64,000 nucleotides of DNA. Origin: Fidelibacterota bacterium (GTDB taxonomy: Bacteria; Fidelibacterota; Marinisomatia; SCGC-AAA003-L08; TS1B11). The stretch is from NCBI GenBank assembly GCA_004124875.1, contig SCKJ01000002.1, forward strand, positions 186,001-250,000, given 5' to 3'. The notes beneath the pieces are model-generated. The model was not told where the DNA came from. It ran no database searches and saw only the letters and a program-made list of their open reading frames with translations. Position numbers and translations under genes: made by a program. Shown here one piece after another: positions 53,146 through 61,750 of this stretch (position 1 is the first letter of the stretch; each line of letters opens with the position of its first letter).

Positions 53146-54331
53146 AGGACTGAATCTTCCTGTAAAGTGTGCGCTCGGCAATGCCCAGCGACTGCGCGGT
53201 CCGCCGCCGGTTGTGATTGAATTTAGCCAAGGTTTTGGCGATGATTTCGCGTTCCACCTCCTCCATCGTCACCTCGCCAATGGCATCGGGCTCAATGAGC
53301 GGCCGCTGGTCCAGCGCGGAGACATCGCCTATCAGCACCTCCGGGACACCGCTGGGGGGCGGTGGTGAAGGCATGTAGGGGTCCACGGGAGAGGCCGCCA
53401 GCGGTTGCCCCGCGGCAATATGTTTCAGATCGTGCAGGTCCTGGCGAATGAACAGGAGTTGCCGCAGCACCAATTCGCGATCGGACTGCTCCGGCGGCGT
53501 AGTCACCAACACCGGCAGTGCGGGATTAGGTTGAAACGACTCCAGCTGCAGGTGCGTAGCCAACAGTTCAGGGGTGATGCGTTCGCCGGGATTGAGCGCC
53601 AGCACTGACTCGATCACGTTTTTCAGCTCGCGCACATTGCCGGGCCAGCGGTACGATTTCAGGGTCCGTACCGCCTCAGGGGTAATGCTGCGAAAGACAA
53701 GGTCGTTGCGGGTGGCGAATTCCAGCCCGAACCGCTCGACAAGCACCGCGATATCCTCCACGTGGTCCCGTAGCGGGGGCATGGTTATCGTGACGGTCTT
53801 AAGCCGGTAGTAGAGATCCTGCCTGAAATTATTCCGGCCTATCTCCTCGCGCAGGTCGCGATGGGTCGCCGCAACGATGCGCACGTCAACTTTTTGGGTC
53901 TGGGTGCCCCCCACCGGTATGAACTCGCCCGTTTCAATGACCCGCAACAGTTTCACCTGGGTCTCCAGCGGGGTCTCGCCGATTTCATCCAGGAAGATGG
54001 TGCCCTTGTGGGCGGCCTCAAAATAGCCTTTGCGGGCCTCGTCGGCTCCCGTGAAAGAGCCTTTTTTGTGTCCAAACAGTTCGCTTTCAATGATGCCGAC
54101 CGGAATGGCGCCGCAGTTGACGGTAATGAGCGGCTCAAACTTGCGTCTGCTGGCGGTGTGGATGGCCTTGGCGACCATCTCCTTCCCGGTGCCCGATTCT
54201 CCCAGCACCAGCACGGAAATGTCGGTGGGGGCGATCTGGGCGACGGTTTGCAGCACTTCGCGAATCACGTCCGATTCGCCAATCAGGCCCGACTTGCGCT
54301 GCAGTGCGTCCAGGGTCATGGACATGCTCAA
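53126..54331 (-). CDS. Sigma-54-dependent transcriptional activator
   Basis: 401 residues without a receiver domain. It begins directly with the AAA+ core (residues ~15-235): Walker A GESGTGKEMVAKAI, the sigma-54 contact loop GSFTGA (more often GAFTGA), Walker B GTIFLDEIGE and the arginine-finger region LYYRLKTVTITMPPLRDH. A linker with a Pro-rich stretch (PSPPPPSG) leads to a Fis-type helix-turn-helix ([24 protein letters not shown]). It opens sigma-54 promoters; the excellent sigma-54 promoter at 60123-60138 is a possible target. TTG 54331 overlaps the purD stop (TTGA). Confidence 0.93.
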   Translation of the reverse strand: MSMSMTLDALQRKSGLIGESDVIREVLQTVAQIAPTDISVLVLGESGTGKEMVAKAIHTASRRKFEPLITVNCGAIPVGIIESELFGHKKGSFTGADEARKGYFEAAHKGTIFLDEIGETPLETQVKLLRVIETGEFIPVGGTQTQKVDVRIVAATHRDLREEIGRNNFRQDLYYRLKTVTITMPPLRDHVEDIAVLVERFGLEFATRNDLVFRSITPEAVRTLKSYRWPGNVRELKNVIESVLALNPGERITPELLATHLQLESFQPNPALPVLVTTPPEQSDRELVLRQLLFIRQDLHDLKHIAAGQPLAASPVDPYMPSPPPPSGVPEVLIGDVSALDQRPLIEPDAIGEVTMEEVEREIIAKTLAKFNHNRRRTAQSLGIAERTLYRKIQSYGLDKK

Positions 54332-55581
54332 ATACCTATATCCGTGCGATAAAAGGAACCGGGAAACTTTACAGCGCCAATGCGCTCATAAACCTGCTTG
54401 CGGGCAACGCTGAGGCTGCTGCCGGTGGCGATGATATTCAACACGCGCCCGCCTGCGCTGACCAGCCCGGAGCCGGTCATTCGGGTGCCGGCATGAAGGT
54501 GAGTATCTCCGTCTATAATATCGTCAAATCCGGTGATGGGAAGGCCCTTTTTATACCCTTCAGGGTAACCTTTAACCGCCATGACCACGCAAATGGACGA
54601 CAGCGGCTTCAGAGCGACGGCAGGGGGGAGCTGGCCTGCCAGGGCCGAATCGACCAATTCCGAGAGCGGCATATCGATCAGGGGCAGGACAACTTGTGTT
54701 TCGGGGTCGCCCAGGCGAACGTTATACTCGATTACATAAGGTATTCCTTTAACCAGCATCACCCCTATATACAGGAAGCCACGATAAACGATCCCTCTTT
54801 TTTTGAGCTCTGCCATCGTCGGTTTGAGCACTAAAGCGTCGATTTGGTTCATCATTTCCGGCGTGGCCAGGGGTGACGGAGAGATGGCCCCCATACCGCC
54901 GGTGTTGGGACCACGGTCGCCATCAAACGCGCGCTTGTAATCCTGCGCCGTCCCCAGAACGGTATAATTTTCTCCGTCACACAGCGCGAAGATGGACATT
55001 TCCGTGCCTGTGAGGCATTGCTCGATGGACAGGGAGCTCCCTGCCGCCCCAAAATCTCGCGTGATGTAGAAGCGCTGCAGCGCCTGCTCAAGCTCGGCCC
55101 CCGTCGTGGCGATAACGACCCCTTTCCCGGCGGCCAGGCCGTCGGCCTTGAGGACTACCGGCAGGCCTTCCTGCTCAGCGGCTGTCCGGGCCTCGTCGAT
55201 CGTATGGCAGGCATGGTAACGGGGATGGGGGATGCCGGCCGCGGCCATAAACTCGCGCGCATAGAGCTTGCTGCCCTCGAGGCGTGCCGCCGATTTTGTC
55301 GGTCCCAGCACGCTCTGGCCCGCAGCGGTCAGGTCGTCGACCAGACCGTTCACCAGGGGCGCTTCCGGGCCGACGATAACGGCATCGATGTTGTGCTCCC
55401 TGCAGAGGGCCAGCACGCTGGCGGCGTCGGACAGGTCGACCGGGAGGTTGGCGCCCAGCAGGGCCGTGCCGGGGTTCCCGGGGGCGCAATAGAGCTCATG
55501 GCCCCTGTTTTCCCTCGAGAGCGACCAGATGATGGCATGCTCGCGGCCCCCGCTCCCCAGTACCATGAGCCGTGACATCAT
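54328..55581 (-). CDS. purD: Phosphoribosylamine-glycine ligase (GAR synthetase)
   Basis: Second step of purine synthesis. 417 residues from ATG 55581 (GAGGG seven bases upstream; the adjacent ATG 55578 also possible). ATP-grasp: MVLGSGGREHAIIWSL, VVGPEAPLVNGLVDDL, GPTKSAARLEGSKLYAREFM, VLKADGLAAGKGVVIA, GPNTGGMGAISPSPL and YIGVMLVKGIPYVIEYNVRLGDPETQVVL. Starts after uvrB by ten bases and overlaps the activator gene. Confidence 0.97.
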   Translation of the reverse strand: MMSRLMVLGSGGREHAIIWSLSRENRGHELYCAPGNPGTALLGANLPVDLSDAASVLALCREHNIDAVIVGPEAPLVNGLVDDLTAAGQSVLGPTKSAARLEGSKLYAREFMAAAGIPHPRYHACHTIDEARTAAEQEGLPVVLKADGLAAGKGVVIATTGAELEQALQRFYITRDFGAAGSSLSIEQCLTGTEMSIFALCDGENYTVLGTAQDYKRAFDGDRGPNTGGMGAISPSPLATPEMMNQIDALVLKPTMAELKKRGIVYRGFLYIGVMLVKGIPYVIEYNVRLGDPETQVVLPLIDMPLSELVDSALAGQLPPAVALKPLSSICVVMAVKGYPEGYKKGLPITGFDDIIDGDTHLHAGTRMTGSGLVSAGGRVLNIIATGSSLSVARKQVYERIGAVKFPGSFYRTDIGI

Positions 55582-55591
55582 GCTGCGGCCC

Positions 55592-57607
55592 TCAGGCCGG
55601 CTGCTCCTGCTCTTTCTCCAGCCGCACAATTTCATCTCTCAGACGGGCCGCCTCTTCGAATTGCAGATTTTCGGCCGTGCGCTTCATTTCCCTGCGCAGA
55701 AGATCGAGCGTGTAGGCCCGGTCCTCTTCACCCAGGGAGCCGAGCTCGTAGGGCGCCCGCTCCTCGGATACCTTTCTGGGAGTCGTCCGGGCGTCGGCCA
55801 CCGACGTGGAGATCATGATTTCGTCGACCGACTTGTAGATGCCCTTCGGAGTGATCCCATGCAGTTCGTTGTAGGCCCGCTGCACCTCACGGCGGCGGCT
55901 CGACTCGTCAATCACCTCCTGCATGGAGCGGGTCACTTTGTCGCCATAGAAAATGACCAGGCCGTTGATATTTCGCGCGGCCCGGCCGGCCACCTGCATC
56001 AGCGCAGTGGCTGAGCGCAAGAAACCTTCCTTGTCGGCGTCCAACACGGCCACGAGGGAAACTTCGGGCAGATCGAGCCCCTCCCTCAGCAGGTTGATGC
56101 CGACGAGTACGTCAAAATGCCCCAGGCGCAAATCGCGTAATATTTTGACCCGCTCAAGGCTTTCCACCTCGGAGTGCAGATAGTTGACGAGCAGATCCAT
56201 CCCTTTGAGATAATCGGTCAGGTCTTCAGACATTCGTTTGGTGAGTGTGGTTACCAGCACCCGTTCCTTGTTGGCCACGCGCCCCTTGATCTCGCCGATG
56301 AGGTCATCCACCTGCCCCGCAGTAGGCCGGACATCGATGATAGGGTCCATGAGCCCCGTCGGCCTGATAATCTGCTCGACGACGACACCGGCGGAGGCCT
56401 CCAATTCATACGGTCCGGGCGTGGCGGAAACGTAAATGACCTGGTTCAGTTTGCGCTCAAATTCTTCAAACGTCATGGGACGGTTGTCGAGGGCGGATGG
56501 GAGCCGGAACCCGTGCTCCACCAGGACCTCCTTACGGCTGCGGTCACCGTTGTACATGGCCCGTACCTGCGGCAGTGTGACGTGCGATTCATCCACGAAC
56601 ATAATGAAGTCGTCCGGGAAGAAATCGAGGAGCGTATGGGGCCGTTCGCCCGGCTTCCTGCCGTCGAGGATACGGGAGTAGTTCTCGATGCCGTTGCAGT
56701 AGCCCACTTCCAGCAGCATTTCAATATCGTAATTCGTGCGCTGCTCGAGCCGCTGCGCCTCAAGGAGCATGCCTTCAGTGCGCATCCAGTCGAGCCGTTC
56801 GCCCAGTTCCGTGCGGATCTCCTCCACGGCGCGCTGAATGCTGTCTTCATTGGTGACGAAATGCCTGGCAGGATAGATGCCGGTCCGCTCCAGTCCATCG
56901 CCGGGCGACAGGATTTCCCCCGTCAGCGGATCGAAAGTGATGATCTTTTCCACTGTGTCGCCAAAAAACTCAATGCGGACACAGTGACTCAGATAGGCGG
57001 GAAATATCTCGAGCATATCACCCCGCACGCGGAAATTCCCTCTTTCCAGCACGACATCGTTGCGCACATAATGGATATCAATCAATTTGTGCAGGAGGTC
57101 GCGGCGTTTAAACTCGTCCCCCACTCTAATATGGACCAGCGACTGCCGGTACAGGGTAGGCGACCCGATGCCGTATATGCAGCTGACCGACGCAACGACG
57201 ATGGTGTCGCGCCTTTCCAACAGGGCAGACGTCGCCTTGAGCCGGAGACGGTCGATATCTTCATTGACCGATGAGTCCTTCTCGATAAACAGGTCTTTGA
57301 CGGGGAGATAGGCCTCGGGCTGGTAATAGTCGTAATAACTGATGAAATACTCGACGGCGTTTTCAGGAAAGAGCTGCTTGAACTCGCCAAAAAGCTGAGC
57401 CGCCAGCGTCTTATTGTGCGAAAGGATGATGGCCGGCCGCTGCACCGCCTGAATAACCTGCGCAATGGTAAATGTTTTCCCGCTGCCGGTGACCCCGAGC
57501 AGGGTCTGCCCCTGCCGGCCCTCATTGAGGCCGTTGACCAGCGCCTTGATGGCCGCAGGCTGGTCGCCAGATGGCGAATAGTCGGTTGTTATGTGAAAAC
57601 CTGTCAT
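55592..57607 (-). CDS. uvrB: Excinuclease ABC subunit B
   Basis: 671 residues from ATG 57607 ([17 protein letters not shown]). Nucleotide excision repair helicase-like subunit: Walker [14 protein letters not shown], the damage-binding hairpin [24 protein letters not shown]-type [30 protein letters not shown], motif [30 protein letters not shown] and the C-terminal UvrC-binding UVR domain ([24 protein letters not shown]). It starts the long uvrB-to-lepB leftward run, divergent from 57730. Confidence 0.98.
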   Translation of the reverse strand: MTGFHITTDYSPSGDQPAAIKALVNGLNEGRQGQTLLGVTGSGKTFTIAQVIQAVQRPAIILSHNKTLAAQLFGEFKQLFPENAVEYFISYYDYYQPEAYLPVKDLFIEKDSSVNEDIDRLRLKATSALLERRDTIVVASVSCIYGIGSPTLYRQSLVHIRVGDEFKRRDLLHKLIDIHYVRNDVVLERGNFRVRGDMLEIFPAYLSHCVRIEFFGDTVEKIITFDPLTGEILSPGDGLERTGIYPARHFVTNEDSIQRAVEEIRTELGERLDWMRTEGMLLEAQRLEQRTNYDIEMLLEVGYCNGIENYSRILDGRKPGERPHTLLDFFPDDFIMFVDESHVTLPQVRAMYNGDRSRKEVLVEHGFRLPSALDNRPMTFEEFERKLNQVIYVSATPGPYELEASAGVVVEQIIRPTGLMDPIIDVRPTAGQVDDLIGEIKGRVANKERVLVTTLTKRMSEDLTDYLKGMDLLVNYLHSEVESLERVKILRDLRLGHFDVLVGINLLREGLDLPEVSLVAVLDADKEGFLRSATALMQVAGRAARNINGLVIFYGDKVTRSMQEVIDESSRRREVQRAYNELHGITPKGIYKSVDEIMISTSVADARTTPRKVSEERAPYELGSLGEEDRAYTLDLLRREMKRTAENLQFEEAARLRDEIVRLEKEQEQPA

Positions 57608-57729
57608 TGTGTCACTCTTCCGAGGGAAAGTTAGCGACGCAAATGTCAGAACAAAAGGATTGATGTGGACATTCAGGCTAAATTGCCGTTTGTGGTTGCC
57701 CGAATGCCACATCGGCCCGAAATTTTAGA

Positions 57730-58653
57730 GTGCATCCAACGACTATCACTGTTTTATGGCTTGCCGCGCTGTTGCAGGGGCCATTATCCCAGCCACACCA
57801 GGACGATTCGGCAGCGATTGCGGAAATTTCATACGAGTTGCGTCCCGATTCAACCACGACCGCAGAAAATTTTCGCCGATATCTGGATTCATTGGATAAT
57901 ATCGATCTGAATTCCATCCAAAACGGTCTGGAGCAATATAATACTCTTATTGTTGCGGGGAATTCTGCACTTGCTGACACGCTCGCTGACCTGTTTATGA
58001 CTTTTTTCTTTGCCACCATTGCATTCCACAATGACCGCATGTGGGAAAACCTTCCATTTGTGGAGCAACTTCATGCTGATGATGGTCGAAAAGACCCCGC
58101 GCTGGCTCCATTTTATGCGGCGCTGGAAACAAACGGCCTGCAGCTCTATTCATACGGCCGGATTTACTATGTTGATCAGCAGCCCGAGTTTTTGCTGCAT
58201 GCGTTCGGGCCGTCCCTTTCCGCTGCGTTCCAGAACTTCCTGGCGCTCAGGGCAGACGAAATCAGGGTAGGTTTCTCCGATCACGACAGTTTGGTCATAT
58301 CATTCGAGGAGGTGGCGGAGCGCACCATGAAATGGGAACGCCACCTGGTGAATTATCCCCACGACATGATCTATCCCCGGGCCCACTTTTACTACGTGAC
58401 CTACCTCAGCACGTTACTGACCGGCCTGTCGCAATCGCCCGTATTTGGCGATGACGGCATCCTGCAGCTGGAGCTGATCAGGTTCTATGATGACATGGCG
58501 AAGCGGCACAGTGATACGCTCAGCGGGCAGATTGTCAAGGCCTTCTTCGAGTCCTTGGTGAGCGCTGGTTTTCGCTGGTCGCCGCAGGTGCGCGAGTTTT
58601 ATGAACTCCACGGCATCCGGAATATGCACAAAGCGCAGGTGCCGCTCCGGTAG
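57730..58653 (+). CDS. Exported protein of unknown function
   Basis: 307 residues from GTG 57730. A signal peptide (TITVLWLAALLQGPLSQ) leads to a helical protein with many aromatic and acidic residues and no repeats (for example FMTFFFATIAFHNDRMWENLPFVEQL). I do not recognise a family. It is divergent from uvrB with 122 bases between start codons, and converges on the next gene, whose stop is only six bases away. Confidence 0.65.
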   Translation: MHPTTITVLWLAALLQGPLSQPHQDDSAAIAEISYELRPDSTTTAENFRRYLDSLDNIDLNSIQNGLEQYNTLIVAGNSALADTLADLFMTFFFATIAFHNDRMWENLPFVEQLHADDGRKDPALAPFYAALETNGLQLYSYGRIYYVDQQPEFLLHAFGPSLSAAFQNFLALRADEIRVGFSDHDSLVISFEEVAERTMKWERHLVNYPHDMIYPRAHFYYVTYLSTLLTGLSQSPVFGDDGILQLELIRFYDDMAKRHSDTLSGQIVKAFFESLVSAGFRWSPQVREFYELHGIRNMHKAQVPLR

Positions 58654-58658
58654 CCGGG

Positions 58659-59636
58659 TTATCCGCCTGGAGGCGGGACATGGAGCTTACAGAAAATGCC
58701 GATGGCCGACATGACGGCGCGTGCCTCATGCGTCCCTTCAGGCCGGTTGACCAGCACGCCATTGGCGACCAGCGCCGATGAGCCGCCCCCATCGAGATTG
58801 ATCGCCGCCACGCAGCCCACGTTGGCCATCATGTCCGCCAGCTGCGCCAGGTTGACGCCGGGGCTGCCTTCCTGCCGCCCATCCACGACCATCAGAATGA
58901 CGCGTTCATCGCGCGTATAGCCGATGGCCGTCCGCGGATGAGGTTGGCCAATGCCGGCCGCCCAGAACCCCTCTTCGGATGCGGTAACCCTCGCCTGGCC
59001 ATTGTGGACCAGGACTGGACCGCCTCCAATGGCCTCCACCACCAGCCAGGGCGCAGATGCCGGTTGCCGGGCCAGCTTGGCGTCGGGGGCGCCTAAGCGG
59101 TGCCGGGGTAACTCGGTGACCTGCTGCAGTTGGTCGCGGCCACCCAGGATCCAGGCAATGGTGGGACGGTTGGCATCGGTCAGTCCGAATGCGCCCCGGG
59201 CCACATAATAGCGCGTATCCTCCCAGATCACGGATGGGATGGCCTGCTCATGAACGCTGCCTCTGGCTTTCAGCAGCCCCACATGGCGCGGTGGATCGTA
59301 ATCGTTACGAAATTGCCCTCCATTTATAACGACGCAGGCTTGCGTTTCCTGCGCCATTTCCACCGGCGACTGAAGTTTGTCCGCCGGGGAGATAATGACA
59401 TGTGAGTGGATGCCTGGCTCAATGACGACGTACCATGCCTTGATAGGGTAGGCGCGGGAGGAGGCGCTGTACAGATGCATGGATCGGTGCTTAAAACTGT
59501 CGTCCGGCGCCCAGAGCAGCGGAAAGGGCTCCTCCGTAAGTGAACCCCGGCACGATCCGGTTAATAATAGTAATGACAGCAGCAGCCTTCGGCTGCGAGG
59601 CAATAATGACCTGAGTGCGCGAGGAAGAAGGGTGAT
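58659..59636 (-). CDS. NAGPA-like phosphodiester glycosidase family lipoprotein
   Basis: About 325 residues from GTG 59636; TTG 59603 is an alternative and the frame is open to 59771. An Arg-rich n-region and hydrophobic segment end in LTGSC, a possible lipidation site. The rest is the domain shared with the mannose-6-phosphate uncovering enzyme and bacterial DUF2233-type proteins: VVINGGQF, GGGPVLVHNGQ, HPRTAIGYTRDERVILMVVDGRQ, and the closing LDGGGSSALVANGVLVNRP. Probably acts on a glycan phosphodiester in the envelope. Substrate open. The start lies 75 bases after the hairpin 59712-59744. Confidence 0.85.
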   Translation of the reverse strand: MTLLPRALRSLLPRSRRLLLSLLLLTGSCRGSLTEEPFPLLWAPDDSFKHRSMHLYSASSRAYPIKAWYVVIEPGIHSHVIISPADKLQSPVEMAQETQACVVINGGQFRNDYDPPRHVGLLKARGSVHEQAIPSVIWEDTRYYVARGAFGLTDANRPTIAWILGGRDQLQQVTELPRHRLGAPDAKLARQPASAPWLVVEAIGGGPVLVHNGQARVTASEEGFWAAGIGQPHPRTAIGYTRDERVILMVVDGRQEGSPGVNLAQLADMMANVGCVAAINLDGGGSSALVANGVLVNRPEGTHEARAVMSAIGIFCKLHVPPPGG

Positions 59637-59711
59637 CACGAGGGAAGTTATGCCAGGGACTGCTCGCTTGCCACTGCCACACCGGCTGCGCCGGTTTTTC
59701 GGCTTTAAATA

Positions 59712-59744
59712 AAAGTGGCACCCTTGGGGGAAGGGTGCCACTTT
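59712..59744 (-). terminator. Perfect 14-bp hairpin terminator
   Basis: AAAGTGGCACCCTT (59712-59725) and AAGGGTGCCACTTT (59731-59744) are exact complements around five G. On the minus strand the stem ends in a T-rich run (CTTTTATTT). No confident gene precedes it on that strand, so it probably ends the RNA started at the sigma-54 promoter at 60123-60138, about 390 bases upstream. Confidence 0.75.
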
Positions 59745-60122
59745 GAGTTCTCCAGTGCTGGGGTGTAGCACTGAAGAAAAATGTCGCCCACCTTGCCCGG
59801 AGGAAGCGAAGGAAGATAGTCGAGGAGGGACTTTTGTTCACCGAAGTGGCAGGACGCCGTTGCGGGAGACAAGAGTGGACTAATATTTTCGGCTTGCGCT
59901 GTCCCTGGATCCAGTTCTACAACTTGAATAGATCGTCTCACGTTTCACACACATAAGCAGGAGACCAAGAGCAGCACAAGCCAATGTTCCGGCTTACGCC
60001 CAGTATTTATATACTCATAGACCAGTCATCATCTCTAGCATGGTTTCTCATTGCAATACCGGAAGTAGTTTGGGCATAAGCCGCGAATTTCAAAGAGCGT
60101 CAACTTAGCGCACACTATAGAA
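59745..60122 (-). other. Transcript region between a sigma-54 promoter and a terminator, no convincing ORF
   Basis: 378 bases. Minus-strand frames are short: ATG-led ones of 9, 14 and 24 codons, and one GTG-led 78-codon frame (59941-59705) with no ribosome binding site that runs through the terminator hairpin. No tRNA fold. The region is slightly richer in A+T than its neighbours. It may encode a small RNA, or be the remains of a sigma-54-controlled gene. Confidence 0.5.
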
Positions 60123-60138
60123 AGCAAATGCCGTGCCA
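60123..60138 (-). promoter_or_regulatory. Sigma-54 (RpoN) promoter
   Basis: On the minus strand TGGCACGGCATTTGCT fits the -24/-12 consensus TGGCACG-N4-TTGCW at every position, with GG and GC spaced by ten bases. The start site should fall near 60113. A hairpin CTCTGAAAA/TTTTCGGAG (60170-60193) lies just upstream. Confidence 0.75.
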
Positions 60139-60197
60139 AACTGGAAAAAGGATCATTCCCCTCGGTGGACTCTGAAAACTGATTTTTTCGGAGACTA

Positions 60198-60223
60198 AAA
60201 ACATAGTCGCGCGGCTATGTTTT
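60198..60223. terminator. Bidirectional terminator-like hairpin
   Basis: AAAACATAG (60198-60206) and CTATGTTTT (60215-60223) pair exactly around TCGCGCGG, with T-rich ends in both directions. It stands between the redoxin terminator and the sigma-54 promoter, so it could insulate that promoter from upstream readthrough. Confidence 0.5.
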
Positions 60224-60247
60224 ATAATCAATTGATTGTCATATTAC

Positions 60248-60276
60248 AAAAAACCGGCTGGTTTAAAGCCGGTTTT
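60248..60276 (-). terminator. Rho-independent terminator after the redoxin gene
   Basis: On the minus strand AAAACCGGC and GCCGGTTTT form a 9-bp stem with a nine-base loop, followed by TT, giving a run of six T in total. It lies 28 bases after the redoxin stop and closes the operon from the sorted surface protein through the metallophosphatase. Confidence 0.8.
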
Positions 60277-60303
60277 AATGAATGGGAGGCGGGAAAATCT
60301 CTT

Positions 60304-60870
60304 TCAGTGAGTTGTCAGCCCCAACAGGATTTCATCATACTCTTTTTCGTCGCCTTCTTTGTAACCCACGTGTGACAGAATGATGGTTCCGTCCTCATCA
60401 ATGATAAACAGTGTGGGGAGATTGCCGACCCCTTGCTCATTAACCACGCCGTACTTGGTCGCCACCTTTCCATAGCGGTCCATCAACACTTTGAGACCGA
60501 TCTCGTACTCCTCTATATAAGCGGCGAGTAAATCGGGAGGCTCATTGACATCGATCAGGTAAATGCCCACGCCGGGATATTTCTTCTGTAAAATTTCGAG
60601 CTGGGGAATCTCCTTCTTGCAGGGGATGCACCAAGTCGCGAAATAGCTCAGCACGATGGGCTTGCGTACGGCTTCCTTGGCCCTGGGTCCCACTATTTTA
60701 GTCAGGAAAAATGATTCCCCCGTCGCTTGGCGCAGGAAAAATGTGGGCGCCGTTTCTCCTGCCTGAACAATGTCGTGTGTCGCGGGCGCGGGGTCAGCAG
60801 CTTCCTGGGCATGGGCCACCGTGGCGGCCAAGGCGCTGAGCATTAGAATTTTCAATGAAGTGGTCAGCAT
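60304..60870 (-). CDS. TlpA-like thioredoxin-fold protein, exported
   Basis: 188 residues. A signal peptide ends at VAHAQ. The thioredoxin domain has SYFATWCIPCKKEIPQLEILQKKY with the CxxC pair (CIPC), GIYLIDVNEPPDLLAAYI, and the cis-proline in GVGNLPTLFIIDEDGTIILSHVGY. It should act as a thiol-disulfide protein in the periplasm. It follows the metallophosphatase by 22 bases, and such pairs are common in FCB and anaerobic genomes, often near membrane redox proteins. Confidence 0.88.
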   Translation of the reverse strand: MLTTSLKILMLSALAATVAHAQEAADPAPATHDIVQAGETAPTFFLRQATGESFFLTKIVGPRAKEAVRKPIVLSYFATWCIPCKKEIPQLEILQKKYPGVGIYLIDVNEPPDLLAAYIEEYEIGLKVLMDRYGKVATKYGVVNEQGVGNLPTLFIIDEDGTIILSHVGYKEGDEKEYDEILLGLTTH

Positions 60871-60892
60871 AGTGGGTAACTACCTTGAATCG

Positions 60893-61747
60893 TTAATGGC
60901 CGGTTATCAATTTATCTATCGATTTGAGCATGTCCGGATGGCCAAGCAAACTTAAAGTCATGGGATGCAGATTGTAACCTGTAATTCGGACTCTGCCTCT
61001 GCGCACCTTCAGGTTGATTTCTCCTACGTAGCCTGCATTCCCCCCAGCCTGGACGATAACCACGCCGTTGACTTTTGCCGGTTTATCTACCACCGTTTGC
61101 GAATGGCCGCCAATGATAATATCGATATTTCCAAAGCGTTTTGCAATTTTTTTATCGGTCTCAAATCCGGCATGTGAAAGGAGAATCCGCACGGTCTTCC
61201 TGTCAGCCGGTATCTCAAGCCACTTTTCCACAGAGGCATCCCAGGCGTTTAACGAATAGGAGTCAAACAGACCTTCAGGATAAAATCGAAATGTCCTTGG
61301 ATGCAGCAAGGGGAGGATCGAGTAAGTCAGGTCTCCTTTTTGCACTTCGATAGGGGTGCCAAAAGCCGTCACCATGCCGCTCACCTGAGCATAGCCTTGC
61401 GGCGCATAGGCGATATCCTGGTCCCCCAGATTTATCAGGTCATAGTCAATGAGCTCAAAGCCTTGAAGTAAAATCGACTGGATAGGTTCGGAGAGAAACT
61501 CCACAAAATTATCCCCGGCGTCCAACACAATGGCATGGGGAGCTTTAACCCGCAGATCGGATATGAATTGAGCCCGGCGTTCCAGTCCACCCAGGGGCTT
61601 GTCGGGGCACAGGCAATTTTGGTAAGTCCCGTTGGCGCTTCCGGTAAAAATAATAACCCCTTCTTGCCCGGCAAGAGGGGTCATGAACATACAGGCTGCC
61701 AGCAGTATTACGCGACCGTATAAATTTGCCCTCGGACGCGGCATCAT
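60893..61747 (-). CDS. Exported metallophosphatase (UshA/SoxB-like fold)
   Basis: 284 residues. Signal peptide (RVILLAACMFMTPLAGQ). It has NGTYQNCLCPDKPLGGLERR (the Cys pair and GGLxRR of a periplasmic subgroup), DAGDNF for the metal site, GDQD where GNHE is usual, SHAG and IIIGGHSQTVV. The substituted GNHE motif makes activity less sure; it lacks the C-terminal nucleotidase domain. It lies between a sorted surface protein and a redoxin. Confidence 0.82.
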   Translation of the reverse strand: MMPRPRANLYGRVILLAACMFMTPLAGQEGVIIFTGSANGTYQNCLCPDKPLGGLERRAQFISDLRVKAPHAIVLDAGDNFVEFLSEPIQSILLQGFELIDYDLINLGDQDIAYAPQGYAQVSGMVTAFGTPIEVQKGDLTYSILPLLHPRTFRFYPEGLFDSYSLNAWDASVEKWLEIPADRKTVRILLSHAGFETDKKIAKRFGNIDIIIGGHSQTVVDKPAKVNGVVIVQAGGNAGYVGEINLKVRRGRVRITGYNLHPMTLSLLGHPDMLKSIDKLITGH

Positions 61748-61750
61748 CAG

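Noticed and set aside
59705..59941. 78-codon GTG-led minus-strand ORF in the sigma-54 transcript
   Set aside because: No ribosome binding site, and it runs through the terminator hairpin to its end; more likely accidental.
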